The translations under genes and the position numbers were made by a program. A DNA stretch of 18,766 nucleotides from Oscillospiraceae bacterium. GTDB lineage: Bacteria; Bacillota; Clostridia; Oscillospirales; Oscillospiraceae. Positions 1 to 5,349 of the stretch are shown here, piece by piece (position 1 is the first letter of the stretch; every line of letters starts with the position of its first letter). The notes beneath the pieces were generated by a model. That model saw only the letters and a list, made by a program, of their open reading frames with translations. It was not told where the DNA came from and did not search any database. The stretch spans positions 1 through 18,766 of the forward strand of contig WRMX01000048.1 of the NCBI GenBank assembly GCA_009776905.1, given 5' to 3'.

Positions 1-2
1 CA

Positions 3-17
3 CGCAGCTACGCTGCG
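3..17. other. Small GC-rich hairpin
   Basis: CGCAGC (3-8) pairs exactly with GCTGCG (12-17) around a TAC loop. It is the first of a run of hairpins that fills the first 290 bases. No T-run follows, so it is not an obvious terminator. Confidence 0.5.
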
Positions 18-102
18 CACCGCGCTTCGCGCGGCGTTAGTGCCTTAGCGATTGATATTAACTTGTTTTTTGTTAGCGTTACGAATCGCTAAGGCACTAA
101 CG
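17..102. repeat. Palindromic repeat, copy A
   Basis: The copy starts with a 20-base block shared with copy B (17-36 and 202-221). That block holds a perfect mini-hairpin, CCGCGC/GCGCGG, at 20-25 and 29-34. A 19-bp perfect inverted repeat follows, 35-53 pairing with 84-102, enclosing about 30 AT-rich bases. Compared with copy B, three stem positions are changed on one arm and the three partner positions change to match (37/100, 42/95, 46/91), so pairing is kept. This looks like a dispersed palindromic element of REP or MITE type, or a structured RNA. No coding potential is seen. Confidence 0.75.
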
Positions 103-119
103 TGGGGGTTCCACCCCCA
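103..119. other. G5/C5 hairpin next to repeat copy A
   Basis: TGGGGG (103-108) pairs with CCCCCA (114-119) around a short loop, directly abutting the long stem of copy A. Bases 96-111, which span this junction, recur in reverse complement at 7393-7408. Confidence 0.55.
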
Positions 120-123
120 AAAC

Positions 124-143
124 CCGGACGCCGAGCGCTCCGG
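124..143. other. Hairpin with one bulge
   Basis: CCGGA (124-128) pairs with TCCGG (139-143), and CGC (129-131) with GCG (135-137), leaving C138 bulged. It belongs to the hairpin train at the start of the window. Confidence 0.4.
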
Positions 144-144
144 C

Positions 145-186
145 TAAATTCGCTTACGGGCGAAATGAATTCGCCCTGCGAATTTA
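145..186. other. Nested two-part hairpin
   Basis: TAAATTCGC (145-153) pairs with GCGAATTTA (178-186), nine perfect pairs. Inside it GGGCGAA (158-164) pairs with TTCGCCC (170-176) around the loop ATGAA. The two stems are separated by a small asymmetric internal loop. This is too regular to be chance spacer and is probably a folded RNA or a cruciform-forming DNA site. Confidence 0.6.
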
Positions 187-201
187 CGCCTCCGCACCGG
201 C

Positions 202-285
202 GCACCGCGCTTCGCGCGGCGATAGTACCTAAGCGCAGAAAAACATCTTGTTATTTGTTAGTGTTGCGAGTCGCTTAGGTACTAT
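202..285. repeat. Palindromic repeat, copy B
   Basis: This is the second copy of the element at 17-102. The leading block (202-221) is nearly identical and contains the same CCGCGC/GCGCGG mini-hairpin (205-210/214-219). The long stem is 14 bp, 222-235 with 272-285. The enclosed bases share a CTTGTT...TTTGTTAG.GTT.CGA skeleton with copy A. Three stem differences from copy A are all matched by compensating changes on the other arm. Confidence 0.75.
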
Positions 286-319
286 ATTACCAACTTATCT
301 GAAAACGTCAAGAAGTTTC

Positions 320-347
320 TTGCAATATTAAGTCTTATCAGTATTAT
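320..347 (+). promoter_or_regulatory. Candidate housekeeping promoter for the fliK-like operon
   Basis: TTGCAA at 320-325 and TATTAT at 342-347 are 16 bases apart and resemble SigA-type -35 and -10 boxes (four and five of six consensus bases). They lie in an AT-rich stretch between the hairpin array and the first gene. Transcription would start about 70 bases before the fliK-like ATG. No SigD-type box was seen here. This is a sequence match only. Confidence 0.4.
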
Positions 348-420
348 TCGATAATTCTAACGTAGGCCATAAGCAAAGCCTGGCGTTCAAGCAGCGGGGA
401 CCCGCATAAAGGAGCGACAA

Positions 421-2481
421 ATGAGAATTGAAACACCCCAAGCTCCCGAGCAGGGCGTTATCAAGATTAAAGCAGGGACGGGCACATATGTCTCATCGTT
501 AAACGAAGGCCAACGATTGAGGGCCGAGGTACTGTCCCGCGACAAAGGAACCGTTGTGATGAAAGCGGACGGCGGGCAGACATTCAGAGCCCGGCTGGAA
601 GCAGGAGTCGCTTTGTCTCCCGGCGACAAAGTCTTGCTGGAAGTGACGGGAGGCGACGCCAAAATCATATCTATGGCCATCAGGGAAGAAACTTCCGGCA
701 TGGAGGACATGGCGCGCGCGGAGCTCGTGCGGGATTTTGACGATAAAACCCTTCTGCCCTACGCAAGCAAGCTCGCGGACATGAACATGCCGGTCACGGA
801 AGATGCTGCCCGAACGATGAAGGAAATAACCGCGCGTAATCCGGAGATTTCGCTCGATGAAGCGGCGTTCATCGCGTCAAACAAACTCGCGGGCGATGAA
901 AGCCTCGTTTCTGCAGCGTTGTCGATGCTGGCCGAAGGCGACAAAACCGGGGAAATGCTTGCGCGTCTGCTTGCGCTGCTGTTGCAGCCACCCGGCGACG
1001 ACGGTGGCACCGGTGCGCAAGGCGCCGTCACGGAAGCTACCGGAGGTAGCATGCCGGAAGCGGATGCCGCTGCCGTTTTTGGACTCGACGCCGATGAAGG
1101 CAGCATGGCAGGCTCGCCGCTTACGGATTGGCTGGCGCTTGTAGAAAGCGGAGAAACGGACGCCGCGGAGGCCTTGTTGAGGGGCGAGCCCGATCAATTT
1201 TCAGCCACAAATGGGATTATAACACAATATGATGACATAATGCAAAATGTTTCTACAAATAATGTAGAAAAATATCAAGATGAAACGGCGTTAAGTGGAA
1301 ATATAGACAACAACGCGCTGATTGCAGGGCTTGCGGACGGCGACATGGCCGGCGGGACAATGGCAGAAGCCGGCGCGATATCTGCGGAAAACGCATTTGC
1401 CGGCGATGCCGCCGGCGCAATTAACGATACTGATATTGCGGATGCGGAGCAGGCAATCCAAAACGGAGCGGATTTGGCAGATACGGCCGCGGCGGTCGAT
1501 TCCGCGACGCTGGCGGGTATCAATGGCAATAATTCCGCTAATGCACTGAATGAAAATGCCGTTGCGGTGCAGGAAGATAACGGCGCGGGACCGATGGCGG
1601 CGGCAGCGAGGGATGCAGCGGATGCTCCTGCAGTTGGCGCATCTGCGGCAGCGGCATCTGCGGCAGCGGCAGGCCCACCAGCGGAAATGGCCGCGCAAGC
1701 CGACGACGAGAGCGGCGCGCGCGCTGCGCCCGTCGCCGAGGCGAACAAAGCAATAACAGGCATGATCATGCAGCTCGACGAGTTCAAAGGCGTGCCGGAG
1801 CAGATTCTCGAACGATTCTCCGACATGCTGTTGCGTATCTCTAAGGACAACGCGCAATTTGCCGGAGGAGAAAACGAAAAACTGGCGGATATTTTGGAAA
1901 AAATGTTTGTCCGCATGAACAAAACGGACATGAGCTCCGGGGAACGCATCAAAAACGCAAAAGAAGAATTATATGCGCGGCTCGCGCTCCTCGAGGAGGA
2001 AATCTCGCGCTCCTCTCAGCCGGCGAGAACGGAGCTTGCCGCCCAGACGCAAAAGCTCATGGACCATGCCCGGCTCATGAACAATATAGAGCAATTCGCA
2101 TATTACCAACTGCCGTATCAAGTCTTGGAAGAGAGAAAAACCGCAGAATTATACATTTTCAAGAAAAAAGGCAGCAAACGGGTGGACCCGGACAATGTCA
2201 ACATATTGCTCGCGTTGGACCTTGAGCACATGGGGCACTGGGAAGGGCTGATCAATCTGCGCGACAAGGACGTTTCCATCAGGATGGAAGTGCGCGGCGC
2301 GCAGGAAAAAGAATTTTTCAGCGAAAAGACCGTGATGCTTCACGAAATGCTGGCGGAGGTCGGGTTCAAGCTCACGGGCACTGACATCACGGTTTCGGAA
2401 GTCGTGACGACGCCGCTCAATGCGCTATCGGCGATGGACAGATATGCGCGACGCGCCGGCAGCATTGACTATATGGTATAG
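421..2481 (+). CDS. fliK: FliK-like flagellar hook-length control protein
   Basis: Predicted 686-residue protein that would measure hook length and trigger the export gate to switch from rod/hook to filament substrates; FliK proteins are secreted through the flagellar export apparatus. The N-terminal ~110 residues look folded. Roughly residues 200-445 are low-complexity and rich in Ala, Asp and Gly, as in FliK linkers. Residues ~595-660 match the Flg_hook C-terminal domain in pattern (LALDLEHMGHWEGLINLRDK, then a 'LHEMLAEVGFKL' helix). The ATG at 421 has AAAGGAG at 408-414. The next gene is an FlhB-C-like protein, a pairing known in Firmicutes (ylqG/ylqH type). The linker holds an AT-rich patch (~1198-1315) and a tandem 15-nt repeat. 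The family call is good; exact equivalence to hook-operon FliK is less certain, since a second FliK could exist elsewhere. Confidence 0.8.
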   Translation: MRIETPQAPEQGVIKIKAGTGTYVSSLNEGQRLRAEVLSRDKGTVVMKADGGQTFRARLEAGVALSPGDKVLLEVTGGDAKIISMAIREETSGMEDMARAELVRDFDDKTLLPYASKLADMNMPVTEDAARTMKEITARNPEISLDEAAFIASNKLAGDESLVSAALSMLAEGDKTGEMLARLLALLLQPPGDDGGTGAQGAVTEATGGSMPEADAAAVFGLDADEGSMAGSPLTDWLALVESGETDAAEALLRGEPDQFSATNGIITQYDDIMQNVSTNNVEKYQDETALSGNIDNNALIAGLADGDMAGGTMAEAGAISAENAFAGDAAGAINDTDIADAEQAIQNGADLADTAAAVDSATLAGINGNNSANALNENAVAVQEDNGAGPMAAAARDAADAPAVGASAAAASAAAAGPPAEMAAQADDESGARAAPVAEANKAITGMIMQLDEFKGVPEQILERFSDMLLRISKDNAQFAGGENEKLADILEKMFVRMNKTDMSSGERIKNAKEELYARLALLEEEISRSSQPARTELAAQTQKLMDHARLMNNIEQFAYYQLPYQVLEERKTAELYIFKKKGSKRVDPDNVNILLALDLEHMGHWEGLINLRDKDVSIRMEVRGAQEKEFFSEKTVMLHEMLAEVGFKLTGTDITVSEVVTTPLNALSAMDRYARRAGSIDYMV
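1639..1668 (+). repeat. Tandem 15-nt repeat inside the fliK-like gene
   Basis: GCATCTGCGGCAGCG occurs twice head to tail (1639-1653, 1654-1668), encoding Ala-Ser-Ala-Ala-Ala twice in the Ala-rich linker. A whole-codon unit allows in-frame length change by slippage. Confidence 0.75.
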
Positions 2482-2493
2482 GGGGAGCGCAAT

Positions 2494-2853
2494 ATGGCGA
2501 ACAACAGAATCGACAGAGCATCGAGAACAAAAAATAACGCGCCCCTCTCCCCATCCGGATCGCCGCTGTCGCAAAGGCGTGCCGCAGCAATCAAGTATGA
2601 CCCCGAAGAAAACGACGCGCCGGTTCTCGCTGCATTCGGCGAGGGCCTTATAGCGGAGAAAATCATCGAGGTTGCAAAGGAGTCGGGAGTGCCTGTGCTG
2701 CCGGACCCCAGCCTTGCTTCGATGTTGTCTAAAATCAGCGTCGGCGACGAAATTCCGGAAGAGCTCTATGAAGCCGTCGCCAGGGTGCTGGTGTTTGTGA
2801 GCGAAGTGGACCGAAGCTATGGCGACCGCATAAAAGCCGCCGGATTGATATAG
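2494..2853 (+). CDS. Stand-alone FlhB C-terminal-like protein (YlqH type)
   Basis: 119 residues resembling the cytoplasmic switch domain of FlhB without its membrane part. Residues 33-103 line up with the end of the FlhB encoded at 14774: 'IKYDPEENDAPVLAAFGEG', then 'GDEIPEELYEAVARVLVFV' against 'DDEIPADLYQAVADILVFV'. The NPTH autocleavage motif of true FlhB is missing, because the domain begins just after where it would be. The first ~30 residues are polar and probably disordered. GGGGGAG at about 2482-2488 serves the ATG, 12 bases after the fliK-like stop. In Bacillus and clostridia such proteins sit beside FliK-like genes and probably act as an alternative or accessory partner in substrate switching; that role is inferred. 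Confidence 0.85.
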   Translation: MANNRIDRASRTKNNAPLSPSGSPLSQRRAAAIKYDPEENDAPVLAAFGEGLIAEKIIEVAKESGVPVLPDPSLASMLSKISVGDEIPEELYEAVARVLVFVSEVDRSYGDRIKAAGLI

Positions 2854-2996
2854 ACTGTTCAATGCCGAGCGCAAGGCACAGAATAGTTTCGATTGATGTA
2901 AGCAGCATAAAGCAGCATAATAAATTTTCATATAAATGTGTTGAAATAGCGACCGTAATGTGTAATAATAACAAGCAACGACAGGAGGATGCCAAA

Positions 2997-4046
2997 TTGA
3001 GCAGCATAGAAGGTATCACCGGAGTCAACAACACGGAACAAATCGAATACAACAGCCAGCCGAAAAACGATACCGGAAGCAGCGTCGACTTTTCATCCGT
3101 GCTCGTGGAAGCGATGAAGGACGAAATGACGCGCGCCACCGTCACGGCCGGAGCCAATACCACAGGAATGATGAACGGCTACATGCCGATGCAGATGCAA
3201 AGCCAAGGCATCGAGGAAATGATCCTCGCCGCAGCATCGACGGGCGAAGTCGACGACGCGCAAATAGCGCTGTTCATGTTGTGCATGATGATGCAGAACA
3301 ACCAGGACGGCGACTTTTCGATGCTCATGCAGATGATGGCATCGATGATTACGAAGATGGAAGACAAATCCGACACGCTCAGAAGCTCGCTCATGTCGTC
3401 GGAATATGACCCATACGTGCTCGACACGATTGACTGGAACGTATTCGGCACCAATATGCCAAACCTATCCGGAATGGGAGGGCCGATCCTGCCGTTGGAG
3501 TTCTGGCGGCCCGTGACCCCCGCGATTTCCAGCAGCGAGGCCAACAGGAGCCCGCTCATATACAATGCGGTGATCAGCCAGTTCAGAGTCGAAACAGCGG
3601 AACGGTATAGGCCATACAGGGACGGCAACACTTATTGCAACATATATATGTGGGACGTCACCAGGGCGATGGGAGCGGAGATACCGCACTATGTCGATCC
3701 GGAAACAGGCGAACCGCGCTACTACCCAGATGTCAAAGGCTCCAGGTCGCTGACAGCGGTGGCGATCGACAACTGGCTTAAAACTTACGGCGAAGAATAT
3801 GGCTGGCACCAGGTCGACGCGGAAACGGCGCAAAGATACGCCAACGAGGGCAAGCCCGCGGTCACGACGGGCGGGAGCATAGACCACGTGCAGGTCGTTT
3901 GCCCGTCAAAGGACGGATTGTACGACCCCATCCGCGGCGTCACGGTTTCGCAAGCGGGCGGCACGGTGACCCGATATGACTACATATCGAGCATATACAG
4001 CGCCAATGCAATCAACAACTATGTGTGTTATTTCGTCCATGATTGA
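2997..4046 (+). CDS. CHAP/NlpC-like cysteine peptidase-domain protein, candidate rod-associated wall hydrolase
   Basis: 349 residues from a TTG start chosen because AGGAGG lies at 2983-2988, eight bases upstream; a longer reading from 2862 has no such site and would add 45 residues of odd composition. Residues 40-121 are strikingly methionine-rich (18 Met in 82). Residues ~185-349 look like a compact catalytic domain. Cys214 in 'TYCNIYMWDVTRAMGAEIP' and His297 in 'GGSIDHVQVV' have the order and context of the Cys/His pair of CHAP and NlpC/P60-type peptidases. The 'TYCN..WDVTRAMGAEIPH' phrase resembles domains I recall from phage and LysM-containing proteins. There is no signal peptide, so export through the flagellar apparatus, as for FlgJ, is plausible. 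Placed between fliK and fliD genes, it may open peptidoglycan for the rod. The function is inferred; a secreted effector or a wall-remodelling toxin are alternatives. Confidence 0.65.
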   Translation: MSSIEGITGVNNTEQIEYNSQPKNDTGSSVDFSSVLVEAMKDEMTRATVTAGANTTGMMNGYMPMQMQSQGIEEMILAAASTGEVDDAQIALFMLCMMMQNNQDGDFSMLMQMMASMITKMEDKSDTLRSSLMSSEYDPYVLDTIDWNVFGTNMPNLSGMGGPILPLEFWRPVTPAISSSEANRSPLIYNAVISQFRVETAERYRPYRDGNTYCNIYMWDVTRAMGAEIPHYVDPETGEPRYYPDVKGSRSLTAVAIDNWLKTYGEEYGWHQVDAETAQRYANEGKPAVTTGGSIDHVQVVCPSKDGLYDPIRGVTVSQAGGTVTRYDYISSIYSANAINNYVCYFVHD

Positions 4047-4063
4047 TTTTTCGTGAGGTTTCT

Positions 4064-5248
4064 ATGTATTCTCTCCTGGATCACTATAGGGTGCTCGGCG
4101 TCAGCGTCGGGGCCGGTATGGCAGACGTGACTTCTTCATATAAGAGGCTATGCAGGCTCTACCACCCCGATGTGAACAATGACCCCGAGTCCGAAGAACT
4201 TATGAAGAGGATCAACATCGCATACGCGGTTTTGCGGGAGAAGCTCAAGCGGGAGGCCGCATGGCGCGAACGCACGGCATTTTCGCGCACCGCCAGGCGA
4301 TATACGGACGCGGAGACGCGCGCGGCCGGCGCCGAGACGCGCAGGGCATATGCCGAGGCGGAGGCCGAAGCCGAGAGGGAAGCATATTCCACCATCCACA
4401 GTTATTTCAAAGCGATCAGCGCGTTTGACTATTCCGGAGCATATGACTATCTGAGCGCATATGACAAACGCAGGATATCCCGCGAGAGCTTCATCGAATG
4501 GCGCACGTCGGTCGCAAGACTGTATCCTATGCGCGAGTTCAAGATAGAAAGCAGCTCCACCCCGGCGTCCGTCAAGTTCAACGATGAAAAGACGCTACAG
4601 GCACGGAAGTTTTTCGTGATGGTGACAGAGGAGGATTTCGCGGAGAACTCCACGAGTTCCGACGGCGTCGAAAAACTGGTGATCAACGAAAACGGGAGAT
4701 GGCGCCTCTTCCTGGGATATAAGAGCGTATACGACCTGACACGCACGTTCGACGAGAGGTTCGAGGCGGGCAGGAAGCTCGATATTGCAAGGCGTTTCGA
4801 TGAATATTTCAAAGAGCTTTGCCCGGAATATGACATGTATAGCCTGGCAGGCTTTCGCAAGGCGGCATCGCACGAGATATATAGGCAAAAGCGTTTCGGC
4901 GGCACTCTGACGTTTGCAGCGATATCTGTCAGGGCGGGGGGATTGCACGAAGCGGGGCGCGACGAGCTGCTGCGCTCGGCCGCCAAGGTCATCAACAACA
5001 CGCTGCGTGAGACGGACATTCCGGCATATGCGGGCGACGGTGTTTTTGCGATTCTTTTTGTCGAACTGCGAAAGAAAAACGCGGAGTACATCATTGATAG
5101 GATTACGAAGAAAATCAGGGGCGCCGCAGGGCCGCAGCTAGGCGGTATCGCGGACATAGATTTCGCTTTTGAGTCTTGGTCGGGCAACAGTTACGCGGAG
5201 ATGGGAGCAATCGATAAAATTTTGGAGAAGTTTTGCAAAAAACAGTAA
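4064..5248 (+). CDS. J-domain / NTF2-like / degenerate GGDEF protein
   Basis: 394 residues from the ATG at 4064, which has GTGAGG just upstream; a TTG at 4043 in the same frame is possible but lacks a good site. Three parts are visible. Residues 1-62 are a J domain with the invariant HPD (34-36) in 'LYHPDVNNDPESEELMKRI', which would stimulate a DnaK-type chaperone. Residues ~63-107 are a charged Ala/Glu/Arg linker, probably helical. Residues ~108-225 look like an NTF2-like fold: 'YFKAISAFDYSGAYDYLSAY' and 'ENGRWRLFLGY'. Residues ~262-352 follow the GGDEF pattern: 'ELLRSAAKVINNTLRETDIP', then 'AYAGDGVFAILF'. The signature reads AGDGVF and the metal-binding Asp position is Ser, so cyclase activity is unlikely. 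It may be a chaperone regulated by, or a scaffold for, c-di-GMP-related signalling. The J domain is certain; the other two assignments are pattern-based. Confidence 0.7.
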   Translation: MYSLLDHYRVLGVSVGAGMADVTSSYKRLCRLYHPDVNNDPESEELMKRINIAYAVLREKLKREAAWRERTAFSRTARRYTDAETRAAGAETRRAYAEAEAEAEREAYSTIHSYFKAISAFDYSGAYDYLSAYDKRRISRESFIEWRTSVARLYPMREFKIESSSTPASVKFNDEKTLQARKFFVMVTEEDFAENSTSSDGVEKLVINENGRWRLFLGYKSVYDLTRTFDERFEAGRKLDIARRFDEYFKELCPEYDMYSLAGFRKAASHEIYRQKRFGGTLTFAAISVRAGGLHEAGRDELLRSAAKVINNTLRETDIPAYAGDGVFAILFVELRKKNAEYIIDRITKKIRGAAGPQLGGIADIDFAFESWSGNSYAEMGAIDKILEKFCKKQ

Positions 5249-5301
5249 AGAATTTGATGAAAATTACGAATAATAAGAATAGACATAGTTGCGATTATGC
5301 A

Positions 5302-5321
5302 GGTTAAGGATAACCGTTTTT
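5302..5321 (+). terminator. Weak stem plus T-run before fliD
   Basis: GGTTA (5302-5306) and TAACC (5311-5315) pair around AGGA, followed one base later by TTTTT (5317-5321). The five-pair AU-rich stem is weak for an intrinsic terminator. It could attenuate read-through from the J-domain gene into fliD. Confidence 0.25.
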
Positions 5322-5349
5322 GTAATTAAAGGATTTGAGGTGTTTTATT

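Noticed and set aside
365..410. c-di-GMP-I riboswitch in the fliK leader
   Set aside because: GCAAAGCCT and AGCGGGG occur in the right order, but the upstream half of the fold is absent and the spacing is far too short for the known structure.
1275..1952. Minus-strand 225-residue Ala/Ser-rich reading frame opposite fliK
   Set aside because: Open only because the GC-rich, Ala-rich linker avoids stops on the other strand; no start site or homology pattern.
2862..2996. Longer N-terminus for the peptidase-like protein
   Set aside because: The extra 45 codons are AT-rich with unlike composition and lack a ribosome site, while the TTG at 2997 has an ideal AGGAGG eight bases upstream.
4447..5187. 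Minus-strand 246-residue reading frame opposite the J-domain gene
   Set aside because: Low-complexity Ser/Arg-rich translation with no motifs, fully inside a + strand gene with clear domains.
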